Notes under the pieces: model-generated | Database searches by the model: none | The model's input: only the letters and a program-made list of their open reading frames with translations | Told to the model about the DNA's origin: nothing | Translations under genes and position numbers: made by a program | NCBI GenBank assembly: GCA_015493225.1 | Contig: WGDO01000037.1 | Location: forward strand, 1 to 47,531 | Direction of reading: 5' to 3' | Length of the DNA: 47,531 bases | Source: Patescibacteria group bacterium | Lineage (GTDB): Bacteria; Patescibacteriota; Minisyncoccia; Moranbacterales; DUUL01 | In this document: positions 14,097 to 22,475 of the stretch, one piece after another | Position numbering within the stretch: position 1 is the first letter of the stretch | Layout: every line of letters begins with the position of its first letter

Positions 14097-15620
14097 ATGA
14101 GCAGAGAACAAGAAATAAGAAATTTAAGAATTGATAAAATTACTCGATTAAAAGATGCTGGGATGGAAGCCTATGTTGATCCTGGGTCTGTAAGACAAGA
14201 CTTAACTTTGAAAGAGGCGGAAGAACAATTTACTGATTTAGAAAAATCTGGCAAAGAAAAAACAATTGTCGGAAGAATAATGGTAAAGCGAGGCGCTGGC
14301 AATATATCATTCGCAAAATTATTTGATGGTACTGGTGAATTTCAAGTTGTTTTACGAACCAATGAACTAGGAAAAGATAGAATGAAAATTTTTGAAAAAC
14401 TTTTTGATGCTGGAGATTTTGCAGAATTTTCAGGTACATTTTTTGTTACAGAAAGAGGGCAAGAATCTCTACTGGTAAATAATTTTAGAATGTTAACAAA
14501 ATCATTGTTGCCACTTCCTGAAAAATGGCATGGGCTAGAAGACTTGGAAGAAAAATATAGAAAAAGATATTTAGATGTTTTAACAAACAAGGATTCTCGT
14601 AAGAGATTTCTTCTTCGGGCAAAAATAGTTTCTGAAATCAGAAACATGCTTGATGCTGAAGGATTTTTAGAAGTAGAAACTCCTGTTTTACAAAATCAAG
14701 CCTCTGGAGCCATGGCGGAGACATTCAACACTTACCATAATGATTACGACCTAGATATCGTTTTGAGAATTTCTTTGGAAGCCGAACATAAAATGATTAT
14801 GGCTGGTGGTTACCCAGCCGTTTATGAGATAGGCAAAAATTTTAGAAATGAAGGTTCTGACCCAACTCATATGCAAGAATTTACGATGATTGAATGGTAT
14901 AGAGCCTACAGAGGACTGGAATATAATATGGAATTAACTGAAAAAATGTTGAAAAATATTGCAAAAAAGATTATTGGTAAAACAAAATTTGAAATAGAGA
15001 ATTTTTCTGGCAAAATTGTAGAGATTGATTTTGGGAAAGAATGGGAGAAAATTGAATTTAATGATTTAGTAAAAAAATACGCCGACATTGATCTTGAAAC
15101 AGCAACCAGGGAAGAAATAGAGGCAAAGGCCATAGAACTAGGAGAGAAAAGCAAGGAAGCCAAGAAGATGTCAAAATGGAATTTAATGGATTCCATTTGG
15201 AAAAAGTCAGCTAGGAAAAAAATAGTAAATCCAACTTGGGTTACACGTTATCCAGGAAATCTTAAACCTCTAGCCATTCAAAATGAAAATGGAACAGCCG
15301 AGGTTGCTCAATTGGTTTTGGCCGGATTTGAATTGTCTAATCATTATGCAGAATTAGTTAATCCAATTGTGCAAAGAGAATTATTGGAAGAGCAGGTAAA
15401 GGCTAAGTCCGAAGGGGATGCTGAAGCTATGGAGATGAATAGTTCATTCATTGAAGCTATGGAATATGGAATGCCACCAATGACCGGAACAGGTGTTGGA
15501 ATTGATAGACTAGTTGGAATCTTCACAGAACAAAATAATCTCAGGGATACAGTCTTCTTCCCACTAATGAAACCAAAAGGTAAAAGTAAAGAGGTTGAAA
15601 ATAAATCAAAGCAAATTTAA
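14097..15620 (+). CDS. lysS: Lysyl-tRNA synthetase, class II
   Basis: LysS charges tRNA-Lys. The 507-residue protein has the OB-fold anticodon-binding domain (about 50-150; VGRIMVKRGAGNISFAKL) and the class II core. Motif 1 is in the region ending in FLEVETPVL, motif 2 is FRNEGSDPTHMQEFTMIEWY and motif 3 is GTGVGIDRLVGIF. Length matches the family. The ATG at 14097 lacks a Shine-Dalgarno site. Its TAA overlaps the ATG of the following ORF6N gene by one base, suggesting coupled translation of an accessory gene with a housekeeping gene. Confidence 0.97.
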   Translation: MSREQEIRNLRIDKITRLKDAGMEAYVDPGSVRQDLTLKEAEEQFTDLEKSGKEKTIVGRIMVKRGAGNISFAKLFDGTGEFQVVLRTNELGKDRMKIFEKLFDAGDFAEFSGTFFVTERGQESLLVNNFRMLTKSLLPLPEKWHGLEDLEEKYRKRYLDVLTNKDSRKRFLLRAKIVSEIRNMLDAEGFLEVETPVLQNQASGAMAETFNTYHNDYDLDIVLRISLEAEHKMIMAGGYPAVYEIGKNFRNEGSDPTHMQEFTMIEWYRAYRGLEYNMELTEKMLKNIAKKIIGKTKFEIENFSGKIVEIDFGKEWEKIEFNDLVKKYADIDLETATREEIEAKAIELGEKSKEAKKMSKWNLMDSIWKKSARKKIVNPTWVTRYPGNLKPLAIQNENGTAEVAQLVLAGFELSNHYAELVNPIVQRELLEEQVKAKSEGDAEAMEMNSSFIEAMEYGMPPMTGTGVGIDRLVGIFTEQNNLRDTVFFPLMKPKGKSKEVENKSKQI

Positions 15621-16507
15621 TGAAAAACAAAGACCTAACAATATTAAACAAGATTCAAGACCGGATTTATACGATTCGGGGTATTCATGTTATGCTGGAT
15701 CGTGATTTAGCTGAACTTTATGGTGTGGAGACTAAAGTTTTAAATCAAGCGGTCAAAAGAAATATTGAAAGATTTCCTGATAGCTTTATGTTTCAAATGA
15801 GCAATGAGGAGTTGGAAAATTGGAAGTCACAATTTGTGACTTCCAATAAAGAAATTATGGGATTAAGAAAAAAACCGTGGGTGTTTACCGAGCAAGGTGT
15901 TGCTATGTTGGCAGGTGTTTTAAAAAGTAAAATTGCTGTGGGAATTAGTATCAGAATTATAAAAAGCTTTGTAAAAATGCGAAACTTTTTAAACGCCAAT
16001 GCTCAAATTTTTTCTCGTTTAGACGCTGTTGAAACAAAACAATTGAAATATCAGCTAAAAACCGATGAAAACTTTGAAAAAATATTCAAAGGCTTAGAAG
16101 ATAAAAGCTTAAAACCAAAGCAGGGGATATTTTATGATGGACAAATTTTCGACGCTTATGTTTTTGTTGCTGACTTGATAAAAAGTGCTAAGAAGTCTAT
16201 AGTATTAGTAGACAATTATGTTGACGAGTCAGTCTTGCATCTTTTTAGAAAAAGAAAGAAAAAAGTTGCCGTGACGATTTATACTAAACAATTTTCTAAA
16301 ATTCTGAAGCAAGATTTAGAAAAATATAATAAACAATATTCACCAATCGAAATCAAAACTTTTAAAAAAGCCCATGATAGATTTATGATTATTGATGAAA
16401 AAGAAATTTATCACATTGGAGCATCCCTAAAAGACCTCGGCAAAAAATGGTTCGCATTTTCAAAGTTTGATGAGGGGGCAGTTGGGGTTTTAAATAAATT
16501 AAAATAA
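15620..16507 (+). CDS. ORF6N-domain protein with C-terminal PLD-like domain
   Basis: Residues 5-110 form an ORF6N domain (IRGIHVMLDRDLAELYGVET, FPDSFMFQMS, WVFTEQGVAML), a DNA-binding module typical of phage antirepressors and RhuM-like proteins. The C-terminal half (about 165-295) contains SIVLVDNYVDESVL and the motif HDRFMIIDEKEIYHIGASLKD. This resembles a single, modified HKD half-site of the phospholipase D/nuclease superfamily (H-x-R-x4-D). The start overlaps the lysS stop by one base. It may bind DNA and act in defence or phage control; catalytic activity is uncertain because the usual lysine is replaced by arginine. Confidence 0.85.
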   Translation: MKNKDLTILNKIQDRIYTIRGIHVMLDRDLAELYGVETKVLNQAVKRNIERFPDSFMFQMSNEELENWKSQFVTSNKEIMGLRKKPWVFTEQGVAMLAGVLKSKIAVGISIRIIKSFVKMRNFLNANAQIFSRLDAVETKQLKYQLKTDENFEKIFKGLEDKSLKPKQGIFYDGQIFDAYVFVADLIKSAKKSIVLVDNYVDESVLHLFRKRKKKVAVTIYTKQFSKILKQDLEKYNKQYSPIEIKTFKKAHDRFMIIDEKEIYHIGASLKDLGKKWFAFSKFDEGAVGVLNKLK

Positions 16508-16513
16508 TAAACC

Positions 16514-17107
16514 ATGTTACAAAACATTGATATAAAATTAGTTTTTTCGGTAGTAGCGTCGGTAATAGCGATAGTTTTTTATTACCCCTATATAAGAGAT
16601 ATTTTCCTAAAGAAGACTAAACCGCATATTTATACTTGGTTGATTTGGTCTATTACAATGGGCACTGCTACCATGGGGGTATTAAAAGGAGATGGAAATT
16701 TTGGCACTATTAGTATTGGTATTTTGACTTTGCTAGTTACTTTTGTTTTAGTGTTATCAATAAAGTATGGCACAAAAAATATAACCAAAAACGATACAGC
16801 CGTTTTGATTTTGGCATTGCTCAGTGTTATTGTTTGGTGGCAACTAGATAATCCAGTTTTAGCAATTATTATGGTCTCAATGATTGATGGATTGGGTTAC
16901 ATTCCTACATATCGAAAGTCATGGCAAAATCCGTACGAGGAAACTTTTTCTTTTTGGATTGCAATGATAATAGTATTTATGCTAACATTATTATCGACAG
17001 CAGAATATAATTTATTAACAGTCACATACGTAATAACAACAATTGTGGCAAATAGTATTTTGGTTAGTATTTTATTTTTTCGGCGGAAAGTTGTTACTAA
17101 AGAATGA
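16514..17107 (+). CDS. PQ-loop/SemiSWEET-like membrane protein
   Basis: The 197-residue protein has six or seven predicted membrane segments in two similar halves. Each half opens with a PQ-loop-like motif: YYPYIRDIFLKKTKPHIYTW near residues 24-43 and GLGYIPTYRKSWQNPYEETF near 126-145. PQ-loop proteins move small solutes, including sugars, across membranes; the substrate is unknown here. It starts 6 bp after the ORF6N gene, so the two are probably cotranscribed. Confidence 0.72.
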   Translation: MLQNIDIKLVFSVVASVIAIVFYYPYIRDIFLKKTKPHIYTWLIWSITMGTATMGVLKGDGNFGTISIGILTLLVTFVLVLSIKYGTKNITKNDTAVLILALLSVIVWWQLDNPVLAIIMVSMIDGLGYIPTYRKSWQNPYEETFSFWIAMIIVFMLTLLSTAEYNLLTVTYVITTIVANSILVSILFFRRKVVTKE

Positions 17108-17281
17108 ATAGTTGGAAAAATAAGGAATTGAAAATTTATCGTATCGCAAAATGCGATACCAAGGAAGGTATAAACTTGAAGTCGCATATTGTTGTTTTTA
17201 GTGGAAAATTTTTGAGGTTACGAATAGAGATTTTAAAGAGTGGGCGTAAAACACAAGGTGACCAAGCTTTATTATTATTTG

Positions 17282-18187
17282 ATGTATAATTTTTTAATAG
17301 ATTTTTGCATGGGTGTTGAAGAATTTAAAAAACATGAAAAAGAAGTTATTTCTCATAATATGATATTAGATAGCGTCGGAAATGGTAATATGGCAGATAA
17401 TTATCAAATTTTTCGGTCACTTAGTGGTCAAATGATATATGCGTCAACAGATGCTGGTATTGGTGAAAATCGAAATGATGATAGGGTTATAATAAAGTTA
17501 TCGCTTGAAGAGTTTACAATTTTGGATGGTATGGATAGCTCAATACCTTCAAAAATTTTAGCCGAAGTTATTTTAAATGGACAAGATGAAATAGAACAAT
17601 CTGTGAGAAATGGAGTGGAGTCTTTAAAGAGTGAAAATGTTCATAAGGGAGTTTGTTTGATTTCTGTTAAAAAGCACGACCAAACGTTAAAATTTAAACA
17701 AGCTGGTGATTGTGGGGCAATGGTGTTTACATCGGATGGAAAAATAAAGTTTGTTGCTGATGACAGTAGTCAAATTAATCAGAACATAACTATATTGCCA
17801 GTTGATTTAACTGACGTTGGAATAGAACGAGATAAACAATCACTGGTAGATACATTGCCGAATAATTTTATTTCAGCAGGAGGCGGAAATTTATATAAGC
17901 ATGATGATGTTAGATGTGAAAAGGGGGACATTGTTATATTGTTTTCTGATTTTTTATGGAGTAATTTTTCAAAAAGAGAATTATCATTTATTGTGAAAGA
18001 GTACAAAACGCCAGAAGATATATTTAAAAAAATATCTCATGTAACATATTTAAAAATGAAATCTGAGATTGGAAGCGCTTTATCCTACAAAGGATTTGAT
18101 TCTTTGGGTGAAAAAATGAAGGTGTATTATGGTGGAGATCATGTTCCGCAAATAGATAATCAGTCTTTGTTATTGTTTCAAATGTAG
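17282..18187 (+). CDS. PP2C-like phosphatase-fold protein with altered metal site
   Basis: From ATG 17282 (301 residues; ATG 17309 is equally plausible, and a GTG at 17240 opens the frame but overlaps the upstream region) the PP2C motifs appear in order. These are ASTDAGIGENRNDDRVII, FTILDGMDSS (the DGxG metal motif, with the second G replaced by D), QAGDCGAMVFTSDG, and KGDIVILFSDFLW, where the family has SDGL. PP2C proteins remove phosphate from serine/threonine in signalling. The DGxG and SDG changes leave catalytic competence open. A 61-codon frame at 17104-17289 that overlaps it is probably not coding. Confidence 0.7.
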   Translation: MYNFLIDFCMGVEEFKKHEKEVISHNMILDSVGNGNMADNYQIFRSLSGQMIYASTDAGIGENRNDDRVIIKLSLEEFTILDGMDSSIPSKILAEVILNGQDEIEQSVRNGVESLKSENVHKGVCLISVKKHDQTLKFKQAGDCGAMVFTSDGKIKFVADDSSQINQNITILPVDLTDVGIERDKQSLVDTLPNNFISAGGGNLYKHDDVRCEKGDIVILFSDFLWSNFSKRELSFIVKEYKTPEDIFKKISHVTYLKMKSEIGSALSYKGFDSLGEKMKVYYGGDHVPQIDNQSLLLFQM

Positions 18188-18222
18188 GGCACTAAAAATT
18201 TAAGAATGTGAATTAAAAAACG

Positions 18223-18945
18223 ATGAAAGCGATAGATTGCTATGATAATAATTTAAAAATTAGTCAGGTTTGGAAAAAATTAACTCCTTTTTTTGAGGTG
18301 GATAATTTATTAGAAATTGGAGTTGGTTTTTCAGATTGTCCAAAGGAAATTGTTGATAGTTCAAAACATGTTGAAAGGATAACGATTGATAAAGATATTC
18401 TTGAGAAAGCTAAAGAACAGTTTCAACATTCCAATGTTAATTGTCAGCTGATGGGGGCAGAAAAGCTTGATTATGAAAACGAGTTTTTTGACTGTATTTT
18501 TGCTAAGGATGCTTATCATGAAATTGATGCTTCAATTCGGGAGCAGGCCTTGAATGAAATGTATAGAGTTTTAAAAACTGGTGGGACTATTATTTTTATT
18601 GACGCAAAAGAGTCAGCGGTCACCAATGAGTTATTTAAAGTATTTGACCCGCAAGAGGATCATGCAAAAAGAATAAAAAATTCTTTTGATTTATTGAAAA
18701 AATTTGTTAAAGATAAAAAGATGGATATTCTGATGCAAGGTAATTCTGCTGTGGTTACAAAGTTTAAATCGCTTGATGATTATAATGAAACAATGCTTGA
18801 GTGGTGGAGTGACGTGAAAATTCCAAAAGATGAGAAAGAAAAAAATGAAATGATTAAGGCAATTGATAATATTTTGACGAAAGCCGGCATGCTCGATGAT
18901 CTAGAAATTGCGGAAGATGCAAGATTTATTGTGATGAAAAAATGA
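18223..18945 (+). CDS. SAM-dependent methyltransferase, class I
   Basis: This 240-residue Methyltransf_11-like protein has the SAM-binding motif I LLEIGVGFSDCP near residue 29, an acidic end of strand 2 (ITIDKD), and motif IV FDCIFAKDAYHEI followed by VLKTGGTIIFIDAKES. The methyl acceptor is unknown. It lies 36 bp after the PP2C-like gene and 32 bp before the transglutaminase-like gene, within one co-directional accessory run. Confidence 0.85.
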   Translation: MKAIDCYDNNLKISQVWKKLTPFFEVDNLLEIGVGFSDCPKEIVDSSKHVERITIDKDILEKAKEQFQHSNVNCQLMGAEKLDYENEFFDCIFAKDAYHEIDASIREQALNEMYRVLKTGGTIIFIDAKESAVTNELFKVFDPQEDHAKRIKNSFDLLKKFVKDKKMDILMQGNSAVVTKFKSLDDYNETMLEWWSDVKIPKDEKEKNEMIKAIDNILTKAGMLDDLEIAEDARFIVMKK

Positions 18946-18976
18946 GATATTTAAATATAGATAATAAATAAAAAAG

Positions 18977-19825
18977 ATGAACAACAAAAAACAATTAGAC
19001 TTTTATCGTCAACAAGGGATTAGGACAAAAGTAGAAAAAGGAACGTTCGATTCTTTTCCAAAAAGAATTTCCAAGGTTTGTCGGATTATTCAAGGGTTGT
19101 TTATCCATCCTTTGGCAGTTGTTAATTTGTATAATTTGCGCTTGCCTGACAAAAAAGAAAAAGACAAGAAAATAAAAACTGTTCAAAAAATAGTAAATAG
19201 AATTAAAGACATTGATTCGTCTCCTTTAACAATTCCCAGAACCCCGGAAAAAAGAATGGTGGCAATTTGTCGGCAATATTCTATGTTGCTTTGTTCTATT
19301 CTTAGGGAGCGTGATGTACCGGCTAGGGTTCGGTGTGGATTTTCTACTTATTTTCAAGGGGGGTGGTTTGAGGATCATTGGATTTGTGAATATTGGCATG
19401 AAAAGAAGAAAAGATGGGTGCGAGTTGATCCACAAATTGATGATATTCAAATAATTGCCTATAATATTAATAGATTTAAAATTAATTTTTTAGATTTGCC
19501 AAAAGGTGTATTTTTTCCGGCGGGAGTTTTGTGGAAATTGTATAGGGATGGTTTTGTGGAAGGTAAAACACAGGGCTTTTCTGGTATGCCAAAGTATTTT
19601 GGAGAATGGTATATTCGAGGTAATCTTTTGAGAGATTTTTTTGCTTTAAATGAAATAGAGTATTTGTATTCTAAAGAAAATCTTTTGATGAAGCGAAATC
19701 GAAAATTGACAGAGAAAGAATTGAAATTGTTAGATAAGATTGCAGAGTACACTTCTAAGCCAGAGATTAATTTTGAAAAATTAAGGAAATTATATCAGGA
19801 TAATAAAGATTTGTTGCCGAAGTAA
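18977..19825 (+). CDS. Transglutaminase-like (papain-fold) protein
   Basis: The 282-residue protein carries the core of transglutaminase-like peptidases: the cysteine in ICRQYSMLLCSILRE (about residue 95), the histidine in FEDHWICEYW (about 134) and the aspartate in WVRVDPQIDD (about 152). No signal peptide is visible, so it is probably cytoplasmic. The family includes peptidases and amide-bond-exchange enzymes; I cannot say which applies. The long basic N-terminus (about 80 residues) is not typical of the domain. Confidence 0.75.
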   Translation: MNNKKQLDFYRQQGIRTKVEKGTFDSFPKRISKVCRIIQGLFIHPLAVVNLYNLRLPDKKEKDKKIKTVQKIVNRIKDIDSSPLTIPRTPEKRMVAICRQYSMLLCSILRERDVPARVRCGFSTYFQGGWFEDHWICEYWHEKKKRWVRVDPQIDDIQIIAYNINRFKINFLDLPKGVFFPAGVLWKLYRDGFVEGKTQGFSGMPKYFGEWYIRGNLLRDFFALNEIEYLYSKENLLMKRNRKLTEKELKLLDKIAEYTSKPEINFEKLRKLYQDNKDLLPK

Positions 19826-19837
19826 AGGGAAAAGTAA

Positions 19838-20014
19838 CCGGTACTGATTGTCAACGGCAGTTGACAATTGGTACTGGCACTTAATGGTGAGTTGGAAATG
19901 ACAAGAGGCAAAAAGGCGGTATATTAAGGGGAAAAAGTTAAATAATAGTAATTGGCAAGTGAGGTTTTTGTAGCGACCAGGTCGCTAAGCCTAGCGACCT
20001 GGTCGCTACAAAAA
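19838..20014. repeat. Two intergenic palindromes between accessory genes
   Basis: 19838-19877 is a hairpin with 18-base arms differing at three positions (inner ATTGTCAAC / GTTGACAAT). 19965-20014 has perfect 23-base arms around AGCC, each arm itself containing TAGCGACC and GGTCGCTA. The second has the nested design of the palindrome inserted in tgt. Confidence 0.85.
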
Positions 20015-20084
20015 CAAACATAAAAAGATTAATAAATTTTAATTAGTTTGACGGTCTAAGGCTTTAATAATTAACAAAAAAACT

Positions 20085-20693
20085 ATGGGAGTAATACTAA
20101 ATCATAAAATTTGTGACAATGCGAAGGAATGTGGTGGGATTGAGGTCTGCCCAACTGGTGCTTTGTATTGGGACGAAGAGGCAGAAAAGGTGGCTATTGA
20201 TAATTCTAAGTGTATGGATTGTGATTTGTGTGAAAACGCTTGTGGGGTTGGGGCTTTGCGAGTGTTTCACAACAAAGAAGAGGAAGAACAAATTAAAGAA
20301 GATATTGAAAATGACCCACGAAAGGTTAGTGATTTGTTTGTGGATAAATATGGAGCAATGCCAATGAAAAATTCGTCGGCTAATATTATGGCAGATGACT
20401 TTGAAGAAAAGGTTTTAAAAAGTGAAGGAGTAATTGCAGTTGAATTGTTTGAAGATGATTCTATTGAGTGCTTGCTTAAATCTGTTCCAGTTAAAGAATT
20501 GTTTGCTGACTATGATGTAAAATTTAGAAAGGTGGAAATAACAGACAAATTGAAGACAGATTACAATATCAAAGAGTTACCTTGTTTGTTGTTTTTCAAC
20601 CAGGGAAAATTAATTGGAAAAATTGAAGGATTTTTTAGTGTTGAAGAGAAAGATGAATTTTTGGAAAAAATTAAGGATATAATCAAAAAATAA
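20085..20693 (+). CDS. Ferredoxin domain fused to a thioredoxin-like domain
   Basis: Residues 1-60 are a bacterial ferredoxin-like module with seven cysteines: C10, C16, C22-P (motif CGGIEVCPTGAL) and C43xxC46xxC49xxxC53. Two full [4Fe-4S] clusters need eight, so one cluster may be [3Fe-4S] or have another ligand. Residues about 105-202 look like a thioredoxin fold with the cis-proline region ELPCLLFFNQGKLIGKIEGF but no CxxC in the usual position (SIECLLKS). It is probably a cytoplasmic electron carrier; the partner is unknown. Confidence 0.78.
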   Translation: MGVILNHKICDNAKECGGIEVCPTGALYWDEEAEKVAIDNSKCMDCDLCENACGVGALRVFHNKEEEEQIKEDIENDPRKVSDLFVDKYGAMPMKNSSANIMADDFEEKVLKSEGVIAVELFEDDSIECLLKSVPVKELFADYDVKFRKVEITDKLKTDYNIKELPCLLFFNQGKLIGKIEGFFSVEEKDEFLEKIKDIIKK

Positions 20694-20706
20694 AAAATAT
20701 TCTATC

Positions 20707-21177
20707 ATGAAAAAAGAAATTAAAGTAAAAAATGTTTTGATTAAGGCATCTGGTGATATCATTAATGATAAACGTTTTAAGGATTTTGCAATTCGCTTAG
20801 CCAAGACATCTTTTGTGGTAGTGATAGTTGGTGGAGGAACTGAAATAAGTAAGCGACTAATAGAAGCGGGATATGAAATTCGTTTTGATGATATTCACGG
20901 CAGAATAACTGAAAGTTGGGAAGAGAGAAAAATAGCCAGAGAAGTATTAGAAGAAAATTCTAAAAAATTACAGGATACATTTATTGGCAAAGGAGTCTTT
21001 GTCGTACCCTCAATTATAGATGTGGCTGGTGTAACTTGTCATATCAATGGAGATAATTATATTAAATCGGCTTATTTGGGATTTGACGAATTATATGTAT
21101 TCACTCTAAAAAATCGTCGTCAAGAAAAGGAAAAAATTTTTAAAAAATATTCTAAAGTTGAAATTGTGGCAATATAG
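20707..21177 (+). CDS. Short amino-acid-kinase-family-like protein
   Basis: The 156 residues begin like an amino acid kinase fold (VLIKASGDIINDKRF, then VVVIVGGGTEISKRL), followed by HGRITESWEERKIAR and a domain ending in ELYVFTLKNRRQEKE. The family (aspartate, acetylglutamate and UMP kinases) normally has 230-260 residues, so this is a compact or truncated member and activity is uncertain. It starts 13 bp after the ferredoxin fusion. Confidence 0.6.
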   Translation: MKKEIKVKNVLIKASGDIINDKRFKDFAIRLAKTSFVVVIVGGGTEISKRLIEAGYEIRFDDIHGRITESWEERKIAREVLEENSKKLQDTFIGKGVFVVPSIIDVAGVTCHINGDNYIKSAYLGFDELYVFTLKNRRQEKEKIFKKYSKVEIVAI

Positions 21178-21216
21178 TTTTTAGAAAAGTATGTAGCATT
21201 ATTAAGTTTAAAATTT

Positions 21217-21849
21217 ATGATTAAAAGAATTTGTATTTTCGGAGCTAGTATTGCTTTTGGTAGTGGTGATAAAAAATTTGGTGGTTGGCAAAACCATTTG
21301 AAGGTGTGGTTTGGCAATAGGGGGCAGTTTCAACATGTTTTTAATTTAGCAGTATCTGGCAGAACAACAAATGATATCATAGAAAGATTTGAGAGAGAAT
21401 TGTTGAGTAGGAAGAGTTCTGATATTGACGATGAAGTTTTGGCAATAGTTGGTGTGCCAATAAATGATAGCCGTTTTGTTTTGGAGAAAAATCAAATTAA
21501 ACAGGAAATTTCAAAAGAAGTTTTTCAAAGTAATTTACAAAAGATAAAAAATCTAGCCGGTGAATATGCCGATGAAGTAGTCTTTTTGGAGATGACAAAA
21601 GTGGTGGATGAAAAAACAAATCCTTGGGATAAAGTTGATAATGGACATTCGTGGAAAAATAGCATTATTAAAAAATACAATAAAATTTTAGAAGAGTTTT
21701 GTAAAAAAGAAAAAATGAATTTTATACCAATGTTTGATTTATTAGACGACCAAGATTTACCCGACGGTCTTCATCCCAACTCCGTCGGTCATCAAAAAAT
21801 GTTTGAGAGAATTAAGGAGTTTTTGGAAAAGGAGGTATTGACAAGATAA
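21217..21849 (+). CDS. SGNH/GDSL-family hydrolase
   Basis: The 210-residue protein shows the SGNH blocks in order. Block I is ICIFGASIAFG with the nucleophilic serine (GAS instead of GDS), block II is NLAVSGRTTND, block III is VGVPINDSRF, and block V is DGLHPNSVGHQKM with the catalytic Asp-His pair. There is no signal peptide, so it probably acts in the cytoplasm as an esterase or lipase; the substrate is unknown. Confidence 0.87.
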   Translation: MIKRICIFGASIAFGSGDKKFGGWQNHLKVWFGNRGQFQHVFNLAVSGRTTNDIIERFERELLSRKSSDIDDEVLAIVGVPINDSRFVLEKNQIKQEISKEVFQSNLQKIKNLAGEYADEVVFLEMTKVVDEKTNPWDKVDNGHSWKNSIIKKYNKILEEFCKKEKMNFIPMFDLLDDQDLPDGLHPNSVGHQKMFERIKEFLEKEVLTR

Positions 21850-21902
21850 AATTAATATTGTAAACTATAGGTAAGGATAAATAATACTTCTAGTTCATAA
21901 AT

Positions 21903-22475
21903 ATGCGAAAAAGTCCTATTTTACAATTATATAAAAGCAAAGATACGGTTTTTACGGCTCGAGAAATAGCTTTGATTTGGCGTGAAGATAATCTTAACCG
22001 CTTAAAAAATAAGATAAAATATTATTTAGATAAGGGTGATTTAATCAGGTTGCGTAAAGGTGTTTATGCTAAGTCCGGCTATGATGTCAAAGAAGCAAGT
22101 ATTCAAATTTACAAACCATCGTATATCAGTTTTGAAACAGTTTTATCTTCAGTGGGAATAACCTTTCAATATTATGACACGATTTCTGTAGCCAGTTATC
22201 TTTCTAGAGAGATTATTTTGAAGGATGGTCAAAAAATTAGATATCGTAAATTAAAAAACGATGTTTTGTTGAATGATAAAGGAATTGTACAAAAAAATGG
22301 AGTTGCCATTGCATCAGCTGAAAGAGCATTTTTAGATATGGTTTATATTAATCCGGAATATTATTTTGATAATTTATCGGTGATTGACTGGGAGAAATGT
22401 TTGCAGTTGGTGGAAATTTATAAAAACAAATCATTAGAAAAGACAATAAATAATTATTACAAACAAAATGCTTAA
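21903..22475 (+). CDS. AbiEi-type antitoxin (type IV toxin-antitoxin)
   Basis: The 190-residue protein has an N-terminal winged helix (FTAREIALIWREDNLNRLKNKI, DLIRLRKGVYAKS; residues about 17-65), followed by the AbiEi C-terminal domain with SYISFETVLS and ASAERAFLDMVY. In AbiE systems this protein represses its own operon and neutralises the nucleotidyltransferase toxin. It overlaps the following gene by 8 bp, as expected for this pair. Confidence 0.85.
   Translation: MRKSPILQLYKSKDTVFTAREIALIWREDNLNRLKNKIKYYLDKGDLIRLRKGVYAKSGYDVKEASIQIYKPSYISFETVLSSVGITFQYYDTISVASYLSREIILKDGQKIRYRKLKNDVLLNDKGIVQKNGVAIASAERAFLDMVYINPEYYFDNLSVIDWEKCLQLVEIYKNKSLEKTINNYYKQNA

Noticed and set aside
17104-17289. 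61-codon ORF overlapping the end of the PQ-loop-like gene and the start of the PP2C-like gene
   Set aside because: It starts in an ATGA overlap, but it contains a GTATCGCA/TGCGATAC hairpin, has no recognisable protein features and is covered by better frames on both sides.
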